From contig CM019701.1 of the NCBI GenBank assembly GCA_009760885.1, positions 19,894,630 through 19,958,629 on the forward strand: a stretch of 64,000 nt of DNA, given 5' to 3'. Position 1 is the first letter of the stretch, and each line of letters opens with the position of its first letter. The translations under genes were made by a program, and so were the position numbers. Of the stretch, positions 21,373 through 33,589 are shown one piece after another. A model generated the notes under the pieces. It was not told the DNA's origin. It made no database searches and saw nothing but the letters and a program-made list of their open reading frames with translations. Source of the stretch: Achatina immaculata. Lineage: Eukaryota > Mollusca > Gastropoda > Stylommatophora > Achatinidae.

Positions 21373-21972
21373 TGGGTGACATGCATGACCTCCATTTGTG
21401 GAATTTCGATGCTGAAACGTGATGAAATAAAAGCTATCCTTCATTTGACTCCCAGTGTACGATGGTGACATGAAACTATACCTGTCTGAGAAACATATAC
21501 ACTGCCAAGGAAACGAGCGTGTAAGTGACTGCATGACTCGTTGGATGTTGTATCAGATATTTACACTGAACATCTGACAATATATGACACTGAGAAAAAA
21601 AACCACTTTTGTTCTATTTGTAGACTTTTTTATTTCAAGCCTGTCGTATCCGTTCCACGCAGAGCATGTAGAGAGGGATTCAAAATTAGCCACATAGTAG
21701 TAGTTAATTAAGCCAAACTGTCGGAGATGATAAATCAGTGGATCTAAACTTAGAGACAAGTGCCGTCCAGAAGAGGAATTTCCAGTTTAAGAGGAAGAAT
21801 TTCTTTTTTTTTTTTCAAAGGAGGAATTATGGAGATGTTTGTCCCAGAGGTAGAAGGATGTATAAAAATCTTTTATAGATGAGATTTATAGCGGAGGACT
21901 GGAAGGGCAGGGGAAAGGGGGGGGGAGACTGGATACAGAAAAGGACTGGGACAAGGGATGTTAAGAACTTCT
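21373..21972. other. Unassigned stretch
   Basis: No repeat recognised apart from T-, A- and G-runs near 21800 and 21910. The two minus-strand frames (78 and 68 codons) carry no motif. Confidence 0.3.
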
Positions 21973-22344
21973 GCTATAGACGAAGTGAACTGTTCATAAT
22001 CCATATAATACGAGGGGAAGTCACTAAGTAACTCGCTATAGACGAAGTGAACTGTTCATAATCCATATAATACGAGGGGAAGTCACTAAGTAACTCGCTA
22101 TAGACTAAGTGAACTGTTCATAATCCATATAATACGAGGGGAAGTCACTAAGTAACTCGCTATAGACTAAGTGAACTGTTCATAATCCATATAATACGAG
22201 GGGAAGTCACTAAGTAACTCGCTATAGACTAAGTGAACTGTTCATAATCCATATAATACGAGGGGAAGTCACTAAGTAACTTGCTATAGACTAAGTGAAC
22301 TGTTCATAATCCATATAATACGAGGGGAAGTCACTAAGTAACTC
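21973..22344. repeat. 62-bp minisatellite containing mariner terminal repeats
   Basis: Six copies (6 x 62 = 372 bp) differing by a few substitutions. Each unit ends with TACGAGGGGAAGTCACTAAG followed by TAACTC, which is the left inverted terminal repeat of the mariner that starts at the last unit (22321). The rest of the unit (CTATAGACTAAGTGAACTGT and on) is the sequence that flanked the insertion. Confidence 0.93.
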
Positions 22345-23678
22345 GCAAACTGAAATAATGTATCAGTGGCAGTTACCAGATAGTATTTAAATATATCCTT
22401 AGATGGTACCATCATCCAACTTTATAACAGTTGTATGTAGAGGGCGCTGGGAGTTTCATGCGCATACGCAAAGCAATAACAAAATGGCTACCCAACTGTT
22501 AATGTGTACCAAAGAAGAACAGAGAAGTGTACTGCGATTTTTGTGGGCTAAAGGACATTCAGTTGAGGACATTCTATTCATAAGGAAATGATTACAGTTT
22601 ATGCTGAAAAAGTGTTTACCACGTAAAGCGGTCTACAACTGGGTAAAAGAATTTTATCAGGCACGCACCGAAATTGTTGACAAAGTCCGACTTGGCCGTC
22701 CTGTTCTGATTGCAACAGAAGCGACTGTGCAACGTGTGAATGAGATTATCAGAGCTGATAGGCGAGTAACAACAGACAGTGTAGCAAGTGCAATCGGATA
22801 TTCACATGGCTTAGCCTACAGAATAATGCATGAGCAATTGAATTTTCGGAAACTGTGCTCACGTTGGGTACCCAGAGATCTGAATGATGAACACAAAATG
22901 AACCGATTTGGTTTGTCATTGCAGCATCTCTGTCATTGCGCACATGAAGGTGAAGATATGCTCCAAAGGATTATTACTGGAGACGAATCTTGGGTGCACC
23001 CTACCAACCCGAATCAAAACATGCCTCAATGCAATGGAAACACCCGTCATCGCCGTGCGCAAAAAATTCAAGATTACGCCTTCTGCAGGGAAGGTTATGC
23101 TGACAGTGTTCTGGGGTTATGAAGGAGTGTTGTTAACGAAGTTCCAGAAGTATGGTGACAGTGTGAATTCTATATCGTACTGTGAAGTTCTGTCGATGCT
23201 ACGGGATGCAATTCGAAGAAAACGTCCTGGTCTGCTTACTAGAGGTGTGCTTTTCCTTCATGACAATGCAAGACCACATACGGCTCGGTTAACCCAAGAG
23301 AAAATTAACCAGGTGGGTTGGGAAGTTCTTTTACATCCACCCTATAGTCCCGACTTAGCTCCAAGTGATTTTCACCTGTTTGGCAAATTGAAAAACCACT
23401 TTGGCGGGAGAAGATTCTCGAGTGACGAAGAGGTGGAAACAGAAGTAAAAAAAAAATAGTTCAGAAATCAGACTCCCGATTTTTAGGCCATGGGTATTGC
23501 ATCACTGATTACACGATGGGAGAAATGTATCAATGTTGGTGGGGACTACGTTGAGAAATAGGCGAATAATGCAGGTTAAAAAATTAAAAGTTTTCGAATT
23601 ACTGTCGGATTTAGTTTATTGTTTAGTTTTTTTTTTTTTTTAACAGGCATTTGCGAGTTCCCTCGTTACTTCCCCTCG
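22321..23678 (+). mobile_element. Mariner element, 1.36 kb, with TA target duplication
   Basis: The left end CGAGGGGAAGTCACTAAGTA and the right end, read on minus, CGAGGGGAAGTAACGAGGGA form terminal repeats: ten identical terminal bases, then a further shared AACTCGCAAA. Both ends are bounded by TA (22319-22320 and 23679-23680), the mariner target. Size and a single transposase gene fit mariner. Confidence 0.93.
22484..23561 (+). pseudogene. Mariner transposase, broken
   Basis: Would code for a transposase of about 350 residues. Seen in order: the N-terminal helix-turn-helix (KEEQRSVLRFLWAKGHS), AVYNWVKEF, the linker with LGRPV, a second helical region ending YRIMHEQL, then catalytic motifs TGDESW (first D), HDNARPHTA (second D) and SPDLAPSDFHLFG (third D). 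There are 34 residues between the second and third aspartates, so it is DD34D mariner. Breaks: a TGA at 22589-22591 with compensating shifts around 22570 and 22605, a shift at 22999-23001, another at the A6 run 23061-23066, and one at the A10 run near 23450. The end IASLITRWEKCI...GGDYVEK before TAG at 23559 is recognisable. Three of the shifts lie in or next to A-runs. All three catalytic aspartates survive, so decay is recent but complete. Confidence 0.93.
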
Positions 23679-23680
23679 TA

Positions 23681-24110
23681 TGTTTTTCACCTTTCCGAGC
23701 CATTAAGGCTCATTGCTGCAGATACATTTCGCTTCCATTCCTGCCCATTCATTATCTTCTGAGAGCAGTTGGTGACACCAGTTTCCAGTATACACTCTTC
23801 AATGCTGTCTCTAAATCTGCCTCTTGGCCTTGTTTCTTTATCTCCTGTACATGCATCATTTTCATTTGTCTGTTCTCTTCCATTCTTTCCACATGGCCCA
23901 GCTAGCATAGTCTATTCAGTTTCAAGACGTTTATGATCCACTGTTAAGTTCAGTGTTATTTATAGCTCTCCATTCTGTTTGTATCCTTTATTTGCCCAAA
24001 GAATTCTTCTTAGGATCCTGTTCTCAAAGACCCGCAGCTTTTGATCATCTTTCTTTGTTGTTCTCCACGTTTCTGATCCGTACATCTGTATATTTACGCA
24101 TATAAAAATA
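23681..24110 (-). mobile_element. LINE-E 3' tail fragment
   Basis: The minus strand reads RILRRIL in one frame, then GPCGKNGREQTNEN, RPRGRFRDSIEECI, ETGVTNCSQKIMN and EWKRNVSAAMSLNGSER. The same end (REEWRQTLSAAMSLNSSES) occurs at 55975-56120. Its 3' end lies directly beside the mariner's right TA. Confidence 0.85.
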
Positions 24111-24600
24111 CAACAAAGAACTGCTATAACAACCAGGCTACTGTTGTCAAAGGGGATGTTGAAAGTCTTCTTTCTTAGGCCTGAAAGTAACGAGAGTCGC
24201 CATGGCCCACTCCCTATCCGAGAAAGATTGTGTGTTAAAAAGTCTTCACTTTTATTGGTGCATCAGTTAACAAAAGATGAAAGTGATCAGTAGCAGTGAA
24301 ATACTACAAGCATAAAGAAGTACAACAAACAATACGCAAAAAGTAAACAAGAAATGTAAAATTATGCAGAACAAGCAGCACAACATGCAATACAACAAAT
24401 TCACAACATGTATTACACCAAGGAGTTGTAATGCAGGCAGTACAACATCTAATTCAACAAGCAGTAGAACAAACATAAAAAACAGGCAGTGCAGCACGTA
24501 GTAAAACAACTACAGGCAGTCCTCGCTGGCAGTTACGAATCAGTTCCCTTCCTTAGTCTGTTCATAAGCCAAATTTGTACGTAATTCGGAATTACGATTC
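24111..24600. other. Degenerate CAA/GCAGTACAAC-rich stretch
   Basis: Between about 24290 and 24520 short blocks such as AACAAGCAGTACAAC recur imperfectly, suggesting a very old tandem array. The 80-codon minus frame across it is a by-product. Confidence 0.45.
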
Positions 24601-24615
24601 GTAACTAATGTCAGT

Positions 24616-24945
24616 TATATATATATATATATCTCTGAACCTTAAGTGCACAGGGCACATAGGGCTTCCACAAGGGTTTTCCACAAAAATCCTGTCCTTT
24701 GCCTTTTTTTTCTGCTCTTGCCCAGGTGAGCCCTCTGTTACTCAACAAACCCTCTGTTGTTCTTCTCCATGTCTCTTTTGGTCTACCCTTACTTCTGTTC
24801 CCCTGTGGTGTCCATCTTAGTGCTGTTTTTGGTAGTGAGTTATCAGTCATTTGGAGCACAAGTCCCAGCCATCGCCAGTGTCTTTCCTCAATAACTGCTG
24901 TCAGTGGCTTCATTTGCATCTCTGCCAACAAGATGTTATTTCTTA
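24616..24945 (-). mobile_element. LINE-B 3' tail fragment
   Basis: The minus strand reads MQMKPLTAVIEERHWRWLG, PKTALRWTPQGNRSKGRP, KETWRRTTEG, WARAEKKGKGQD and CGKPLWKPYVPCALKVQR, ending at an (AT)n tail that replaces the (GA)n tail of the other copies. The frame is open for 106 codons. Copies at 41854-42051 and 60830-61141. Confidence 0.9.
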
Positions 24946-25000
24946 TGAACGAAAGAAACCGACGAACCGCTGTAAATGCGCAGTGTTTTTATGTGCGGAG

Positions 25001-25226
25001 AAGAGTAACGCCCACTTGTTATTACGAACCACTGTATATATGTAACCCTTAAGTTATTACTATATTAGGCTTTTACAGGGGTCATTCCTAACAAAGGATT
25101 TTACGTAAGTCAGAAGAGTAACGCCCACTTGTTATTACGAACCATTGTATATATGTAACCCTTAAGTTATTACTATATTAGGCTTTTACAGGGGTCATTC
25201 CTAACAAAGGGCTTTATGTATGTCGG
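25001..25226. repeat. 113-bp tandem duplication
   Basis: Two nearly identical 113-bp units start at 25001 and 25114, sharing AAGAGTAACGCCCACTTGTT and TTACAGGGGTCATTCCTAAC. Confidence 0.92.
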
Positions 25227-25734
25227 ACGTTCTTAATTAAGGGACTGTGTGTAATACAACTCTCGTAAATTAAACGAGAATAAGAAATACATAAATACAT
25301 TTAAATGAAGAAATTCTACAACTTAAAAAAAAACTTATCATTTTTTAGGTTGAAATAAGCGAACATGTTCTGAAAGACGCAAGCGTGTCATATGTCATAT
25401 GTCATCGTGTCATAATGTGATAGTTTACCTGTTGGAAGTACAAGAGCAAAGCGGACATTCGGTGAGAACAGACAAAAAAACACGCCATCAGAGCCACGTA
25501 GCGTTTGAATTACGTAGATGAGATTTTAGAAAACAATGAGAATTTCGTGGGAGTGAACTCCCTGTCAATCTTCTGTCACAGCTGTTAACTCTTTATTACC
25601 CGCGTTACACACGATCATACACGTTAGAAAAAAAAAGATCTGCTAAAGCAGGATTTATTTATTTCGAGAGATGAGCAATGCTTCGTTGTCCTCTTGTGAT
25701 TAAACAGTTGTACTTTGGTTCTGTTTTCAGTTGT

Positions 25735-26005
25735 TTCTTTGTTAAGTCTCTCTATCTTGCCCACCTCTCCCTCTCTTTCTCTCCCTCCCTCCCTTTCTCT
25801 CTCTCTCGCCCACCTCTCCCTCCCTGACCCTGTCCCTCCCTGACCCTCTCTCTCACTCACCTTCTCTCTCCCTCACTCTCTCTCCTTCCCCACTCTCTCT
25901 CCCTTCCCACAGTCTCTCTACCTCCCCTCTCTCTCCTTCCCCACAGTCTCTCTCCCTCCCCCCTCTCTCTCCCTCCCTCACCTTCTCTCTCTCTCTCTAT
26001 TATCT
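25735..26005. repeat. Pyrimidine-rich (CTCTCC)n low-complexity tract
   Basis: About 270 bp of imperfect CT/CCCTC repeats on the plus strand, followed within 160 bp by the 30-bp satellite. Confidence 0.95.
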
Positions 26006-26159
26006 ATGTCTATTACAGCCCAGTTCGCTGTGACAATGTCCAGTGATAAGGCTCCTTACTCTTCTACATACAGTGAAAGTCCAAACCTAGTCACACAAGT
26101 CAAGCAGGTTTATCTTCATGCAGCCACCATTAAAGATCTCTTGCTGACTCTTATAGTCA

Positions 26160-29100
26160 AATTCTTCACTAACGAGGCATGTTGTTGATTCCTAAGCTGT
26201 TTCTCACTCACGAGGCATGTTGTTGACAGTTTCTAAGAGACATGTTGTTGACAGTTTCTCATTCATGAGGCATGTTGTTGACAGTTTCTAAGAGACATGT
26301 TGTTGACAGTTTCTAAGAGACATGTTGTTGACAGTTTCTAAGAGACATGTTGTTGACAGTTTCTCACTCATGAGGCATGTTGTTGACAGTTTCTAAGAGA
26401 CATGTTGTTGACAGTTTCTCACTCATGAGGCATGTTGTTGACAGTTTCTAAGAGACATGTTGTTGACAGTTTCTAAGAGACATGTTGTTGACAGTTTCTA
26501 AGAGACATGTTGTTGACAGTTTCTAAGAGACATGTTGTTGACAGTTTCTAAGAGACATGTTGTTGACAGTTTCTCACTCACGAGGCATGTTGTTGACAGT
26601 TTCTAAGAGACATGTTGTTGACAGTTTCTCACTCATGAGGCATGTTGTTGACAATTTCTAAGAGACATGTTGTTGACAGTTTCTCATTCATGAGGCATGT
26701 TGTTGACAGTTTCTAAGAGACATGTTGTTGACAGTTTCTCACTCATGAGACATGTTGTTCAATTTCTCACTCACGAAGCATGTTGCTGACAGTTTCTCAC
26801 TCACGAAGCATGTTGTTGACAGTTTTTCACTCATGAGGCATGTTGTTCACTGTTTCTCATTCACGAGGAATTTTGCTGACAGTTTCTCACTCACGAGGCA
26901 TGTTGTTGACAGATTCTAAGAGATATGTTGTTGACAGTTTCTCACTCACGAGGTATGTTGTTGAAAGTTTCTAAGAGACATGTTGTTGATAATTTCTAAG
27001 AGACATGTTGTTGACAGTTTCTCACTCTTGAGGAATGTTGCTGATAGTTTCTAAGAGACATGTTGTTCACAGTTTCTCACTCATGAGGCATGTTGCTGAC
27101 AGTTTCTCACTCATGAGGCATGTTGTTCACAGTTTCTCACTCATGAGGCATGTTGTTGACATTTTCTCACTCATGAGGCATGTTGTTCACAGTTTCTCAC
27201 TCATGAGGCATGTTGCTGACATTTTCTCACTCATGAGGCATGTTGCTGACATTTTCTCACTCATGAGGCATGTTGCTGACTTTTTCTCACTCATGAGGCA
27301 TGTTGTTGACTTTTTCTCACTCATGAGGCATGTTGCTGACTTTTTCTCACTCATGAGGCATGTTGCTGACTTTTTCTCACTCATGAGGCATGTTGCTGAC
27401 TTTTTCTCACTCATGAGGCATGTTGCTGACTTTTTCTCACTCATGAGGCATGTTGTTGACGTTTCTCACTCATGAGGTATGTTCTTGACTAACAATGTGT
27501 TCCTCACTCACGAGGCATGTTGTGGACAAGTTTCTCACTCACGAAGCATGTTGTGGACAAGTTTCTCACTCACGAGGCATGTTGTGGACAAGTTTCTCAC
27601 TCACGAAGCATGTTGCTGACACTTAAGTTCTTCCTCACTAACGAGTTGTTGACTCTTAAATTTTGTTCTCACTCACGAGTTGATGACTCTTAAGTTGTTT
27701 CTCACTCACAAATTGTTGACATTTAAGTTGTTATTCACTCACGAAGCATGTTGTTGACTCATAATCTGTTCATCACTCACGAAGCATGTTGTTGACTCCT
27801 ACTTTGTTTCTCATTCACGAGGCATGTTGTTGACCTTTCTCAATCATGAGTCATATTGTTGACAGTTTCTCACTTACGAGGCATGGTGTTGATAGTTTAT
27901 CACGAGGCATGTTGTTGATAGTTTCTCACTCACCAAGAATGTTGTTGACAACTAATTTATTCCTCATTCATGAGGCATGTTGTTGACTCTTAATTTGTTC
28001 TTCACTAACGAGGCATGTTGTTGACAGTTTCTCACTCATGATGCATGTTATTGACAGTTCCTCACTCATGAAGCATGTTGTTGACAGTTTCTCACTCATG
28101 ATGCATGTTGTTGACAGTTCCTCACTTATGAAGCACGTTGTTGACAGTTTCACACTCACGAAGCATGTTGTTGACAGTTTCACACTCACGAAGCATGTTG
28201 TTGACTAATTTGTTCCTCACTCACGAGGCATGTTGTTGACTCATAATTTGTTCCTCACTCACGAGGCATGTTGTTGACAGTTTCTCACTCACGAGGTATG
28301 TTGTTGACGTTTCTCACTCACGAGGCATGTTGTTGACAGTTTCTCACTCACGAGGTATGTTGTTGACAGTTCCTCACTCACGAGGTATGTTGTTGACAGT
28401 TTCTCACTCGTGAAGCATGTTGTTGACAGTTTCTCACTTATGAAGCATGTTGTTACAGTTTCACACTCACGAAGCATGTTGTTGACAGTTTCACACTCAC
28501 GAAGCATGTTGTTGACAGTTTCTCACTCACGAGGCATGTTGTTGACAGTTTCTCACTCACGAGGCATGTTGTTGACAGTTTCTCACTCACGAGGCATGTT
28601 GTTGACAGTTTCTCACTCACGAGGCATGTTGTTGACAGTTTCTCACTCACGAGGCATGTTGTTGACTCATAATTTGTTCCTCACTCACGAGGCATGTTGT
28701 TGACAGTTTCTCACTCACGAGGCATGTTGTTGACAGTTTCACACTCACGAGGCATGTTGTTGACAGTTTCTCACTCACGAGGCATGTTGTTGACAGTTTC
28801 TCACTCACGAGGCATGTTGTTGACTCATAATTTGTTCCTCACTCACGAGGCATGTTGTTGACAGTTTCTCACTCACGAGGCATGTTGTTGACAGTTTCTC
28901 ACTCACGAGGCATGTTGTTGACTCATAATTTGTTCCTCACTCACGAGGCATGTTGTTGACAGTTTCTCACTCACGAGGCATGTTGTTGACAGTTTCACAC
29001 TCACGAAGCATGTTGTTGACAGTTTCTCACTCACGAGGCATGTTGTTGACTCATAATTTGTTCCTCACTCACGAGGCATGTTGTTGACAGTTTCTCACTC

Positions 29101-29905
29101 ACGAGGCATGTTGTTGACAGTTTCTCACTCACGAGGCATGTTGTTGACAGTTTCTCACTCACGAGGCATGTTGTTGACAGTTTCTCACTCACGAGGCATG
29201 TTGTTGACAGTTTCTCACTCACGAGGCATGTTGTTGAGTTTCTCACTCACGAGGCATGTTGTTGAGTTTCTCACTCACGAGGCATGTTGTTGAGTTTCTC
29301 ACTCACGAGGCATGTTGTTGAGTTTCTCACTCACGAGGCATGTTGTTGAGTTTCTCACTCACGAGGCATGTTGTTGACAGTTTCTCACTCACGAGGCATG
29401 TTGTTGACAGTTTCTCACTCACGAGGCATGTTGTTGACAGTTTCTCACTCACGAGGCATGTTGTTGAGTTTCTCACTCACGAGGCATGTTGTTGAGTTTC
29501 TCACTCACGAGGCATGTTGTTGACAGTTTCTCACTCACGAGGCATGTTGTTGACAGTTTCTCACTCACGAGGCATGTTGTTGACAGTTTCTCACTCACGA
29601 GGCATGTTGTTGAGTTTCTCACTCACGAGGCATGTTGTTGACAGTTTCTCACTCACGAGGCATGTTGTTGACAGTTTCTCACTCACGAGGCATGTTGTTG
29701 AGTTTCTCACTCACGAGGTATGTTGTTGACAGTTTCTCACTCGTGAAGCATGTTGTTGACAGTTTCTCACTCACGAGGCATGTTGTTGACAGTTTCTCAC
29801 TCGTGAAGCATGTTGTTGACAGTTTCTCACTCACGAAGCATGTTGTTGACAGTTTCTCACTCACGAAGCATGTTGTTGACTCCTAAGTTGTTTCTCACTC
29901 ACGTG
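26160..29905. repeat. 30-bp satellite array, about 3.75 kb
   Basis: Roughly 125 copies built on GGCATGTTGTTGACAGTTTC plus TCACTCACGA. Four length classes occur in blocks: 30 bp; 25 bp, with TAAGAGACATGTTG in place of the TCACTCATGAGG part (26216-27060); 28 bp, lacking two bases as TTGTTGAGTTTC (mainly 29233-29350, 29460-29510 and singles to 29710); and 38 bp, with an inserted CTCATAATTTGTTC (27960-29060). 27050-27480 is a uniform block of TCATGAGG units with C/T drift in TTGCTGAC, and 27480-28200 is the most diverged. Long frames (up to 146 codons plus, 97 codons elsewhere) simply follow the 30-bp period. Confidence 0.97.
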
Positions 29906-30740
29906 ACATACTGCTGACTCTCAAATCATGTCTCTCATAAGGCTAGCTACTGACTCCTGCTAAGTAGGATATACGCCGTTAATTTTCTCTCTTTCTTGAG
30001 ACAAAAGACTTTAGAATAAAACATAGTGATAACAGGAGCATCTATAAATAATATGATGACTGATGCGAAGATTGTTAAGGGCTGTAAATCATTAATAGAA
30101 CTTGTCAATAACTGCAAAAATGGTACCTTTAATGTAGGGATTGAAGAACTCCTGGCCCTTTCCGGTGCTCGAGAGAATAACAGAAAAGTATTAACTTAGT
30201 TTAGCCACTATGAATTCAGTTTAACCAATATTGTCACCTGATCTAACCACTATGTATTTAGTTTAACCAATGTTGTCATCGTTATCTTTCCTTTTCTCAA
30301 CCGTTATTATCATTGATATTATCATTTTTTCTCAATAATGTTGTAAATCTTCTTATGTGTTCCATGGGTTTTGCATCAGACGTCTGTTGTTATTGTGCTT
30401 TACACCTCAAAGTTTGTCTTCCAGTGTAATAACTCCGTCCCGTTAGACCCGGATTCTGAGTTCGTGGTAGATGGGGTAGAGCTGCAATATGTGCCCCAGA
30501 GCCATGTAATCTCTGTTGTATAATTATTATTACCACATTCTTATACTCGCAGTCATTAGCAATATTACTTCCACCACATTCTAATATTCATTTTACATTC
30601 CTGGCGTTATCAACAATTAGCGCTCGTCTCTCAGTGTAAGGATTATTGTTTTAGGACATAACCTCCTTAATTTATGTGCCCTAACGTCTCCCAGGTTTTC
30701 AATCCGTTCTTTTCACTCTGTTTAACTAACTCGCTCTCTT

Positions 30741-30780
<40 letters not shown>

Positions 30781-31445
30781 GTTCACAACACAGACCTCGA
30801 TCTTCCCTTCGCTAAATAATACCGGATGTTATCCCAGTTTTGCAGTGACGTCAGCAGCAGTGTTTTTAACTATAAATTTTCTTTTTTTTTTTTAAACGGC
30901 CCTTAACGCATCTTGTAGACACAGCCCCATAGCCAGTTTTCTTTCAGAAATCGCTAACATATAATTGGTTATTGTTGAAAGACAAACAATTTCGTTTGGG
31001 TTTTAGGTTCATGGGGATTATTTTGCTTACAGGGAAAAACAGTTTGATTAATGAATGTAGACATTTTCTTCTCCTTATCATAATGGTTTCTGTTACCTCT
31101 GCTACATTTTAAACATTTATGTTCTTCGAAGACGTTCTGACAAGTGGACGCTTTTAATTAAGATTATGTCTAATGTTTGCTTGCCCTCTTCAGAAAGTTG
31201 TCTGGCGTAGTTCGAGGATTTGTTTTCTATGTCTTCTGACTCTTGTCTTCAGAGTATAGATGTCTGTAGAAGTCGCGAGAGGCTTGACTTATTTTGGCGG
31301 TGTCTGTCTGTTCTTGCCCGTTTATGTCTGCTATTTTGTGTATTTGTCTGCTTCTTTGTGCGTTAGTTCTGTTGCCAAGTACTGTTTGCTTGGTACTTTT
31401 TGTACCTGCCTTTACATTTTTAATGAACTTTATTAAAAAAAAAAC
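29906..31445. other. Unassigned stretch with a (CT)n run
   Basis: AT-rich sequence without a recognised gene. A (CT)n microsatellite lies at about 30733-30777. GTTTAACCAATATTGTCA near 30220 recurs as GTTTAACCAATGTTGTCA near 30261, a local duplication. Confidence 0.4.
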
Positions 31446-33374
31446 ATTTGAAGAAGATTAGATAGTAAATACTTACCAGAGTGAGAGATTTTCTGGGAAG
31501 AGAGTTTACTCGGGTGTGAAGGTTTCAAAAAGGAATGGGAACCACCACCCTTTTATTTTTCTTCGAAATACCTACATGACAAATTCATACCTAAATGTTA
31601 CATAATAATTTTGGTCGAATGATGTGTTATGAGGATGAATGTGATCTGTGATTAGTTCTACAATGCCGTGATGGGAGTGTTGGTCAAAAAAGATCTAACA
31701 TATGTTGTTTTTAAGCGCATTCCGATTGATGAGGCCATGATTAAACAATAAAGGCTTTACATCCTACATTTTTAGTTTTGTCACGCCATACAATAGCTGC
31801 CTAAATACTAATTTTACATGCGCATCAATTTTTGTTGGAAGATGTATAAAAAATTTTCGTCTGTAAAAAAAACCTGTTTTCAAACATTGCATAACCAAAC
31901 AAGACGCCTAAATTCTGCGAGAAAGATGATGGACTGTGCATGTTTGTTTCTGTTCGAGTGATGGTGTTTAAACATGATTGCTCTATACACGTCCACTTTC
32001 TCTGTTGTTCTTGTTGATATCTCTTGAGTCGGGAGTTCTAAAGCTACAGACACAGTTTTGCGCTCAAGGAAGATGTGTTCTTCTGTTTCTTGTGTGTGTT
32101 TTTTTCTGCATAATCTACATATGGTTCTGCGGGCGACCCCTTGTGTGGTCAGTGTTATGCTGAATAATAGTCTGTATGTTGTCTCTCGTGCACTTGGCGT
32201 GATTCTTGTCCAGTAGCTTAGGATCTACATGGTCATTGCCGTGAATGAGAAATCTAGCACTACGGCTTGATAGAACAGCATTTTCACACATTACTGAGTA
32301 GGCCAGGGATATGAAGACACTTATGACAAGCAGCCAGCCACAAACATCATCATCATCATCATCTGACAAAAAAGCTACGGTCCTGTCGTACTGTGGATAC
32401 AGCAGACGGAGGCAACAAGTACAAGCTTAGGATGCCCGTGTTGTTGGCTCACTTCTCTTAACCATCCATTAGTGGGAAACAGATTTCATTCATTAGTTTT
32501 GCTTTAATTTATTCATTTAGGAGCATCTCTAGGTCAAATTTGCGCGGAAAAAATCTTTCCTTTTGCAAAAATGCTTCCATTACGGTATGTACTTAACAAT
32601 GCATTATCTACTGATTTACCCCCCCCCCCCCCCCCCCCCCCACATATCAAAAGGACTGCCGAAGAGACGATGTGAAAGACGAAGCCAGCAAATGGTAGCT
32701 GTGAACTGTGTCCAGGTCTTGACACATAATCACATCCTTAGCGTAAGCAGAGCATGTCGACACTAACCTTCGCCCTTGAGTATTTCGTGGCAGCTTCTAG
32801 GCAAGGTCATTTCCCTCTTTAACATTGCACATCACAACCTGGCAATGAATCACTTATGTTTCATAGTGTATTTATCGCGAGCTATTCTAGTACGCTACAA
32901 ACTATGTTAAGCGTACTCTTGATAATCCTCACATCTGGTCTAACGGTAATTGCGAGCACTTGCTACAGATAAATTAGTTTCTTTTAAGTGCACCCCAAGG
33001 TCGGCACAATTTCGAAAAAAAAAACATTGGAATTAATATTTTAAAAAAGTACTTCCAGTTTATATATCTAGGCCAATGCTAGCCACAAAATAATATTAAT
33101 GATAATAATAATAATTTCAATCTCGGTCACTACGCAGTGAATGGTTTGTGTGAATACATTGATTCATTTCATCCATGATTGCTGTTTGGGTTTCTTGGTA
33201 TATTTCCAGAAGATAGTTTACCATTGCTTTCCTTCCGGGCAGTGACTGTACTAGTCATTGATCGTAGCCATTGTCCCTACATATACATTGATTCATTTCA
33301 TTCAGAATACATTGGGATACACATTTAAAATTACTTTCATTTTTGATACACCATTCAGTTTTTTTTTTTCTGGA
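31446..33374. repeat. 1.93-kb direct duplication, copy 1
   Basis: Matches 33590-35513 almost base for base. Observed differences are a C23 versus C20 run (from 32619), three substitutions (near 32442, 32884 and 32945) and small A/T-run differences. The unit contains a (CAT)n run and a local repeat of ACATTGATTCATTTCAT (near 33160 and 33285). No frame over 84 codons and no recognised domain; its identity is unknown. Confidence 0.97.
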
Positions 33375-33589
33375 TGAAGGTGATCTGCAGTGAGTTTTAC
33401 ATTGCCAAGACGGAAGTGTTGGTGAAAACACGATGTAACAAACGTTGTTTGTAAATGTATTTTACGAAGAAAAGGTTGATAAGACAAGGACTGGTTGTAG
33501 CCCGGGGCGGTTGCCACATGTGACACTCCTAAGGTTGTGTGACAGGTGTGGGTTCTAATTGCAAATCCTTGGATTAAGATTAGAAGAAT
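33375..33589. repeat. Spacer holding an older, diverged piece of the duplicated unit
   Basis: The first ~100 bp (GGATGAAGGTGATCTGCAGT and following, through GGAAGTGTTGGTGAAAACAC) align with 31632-31730 of the unit (GGATGAATGTGATCTGTGAT, GGGAGTGTTGGTCAAAAAAG) at clearly lower identity than the two main copies share. Confidence 0.7.

Noticed and set aside
27035..27475. 146-codon plus-strand frame and minus-strand decapeptide frames
   Set aside because: They lie inside the 30-bp satellite and follow its period.
26160..29905. CRISPR-like array
   Set aside because: Units are tandem without unique spacers, and the sequence is clearly eukaryotic.
32115..32369. 84-codon minus-strand frames repeated at 32115 and 34259
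   Set aside because: Repeated only because the whole 1.93-kb segment is duplicated. The poly-aspartate start is a (CAT)n run.
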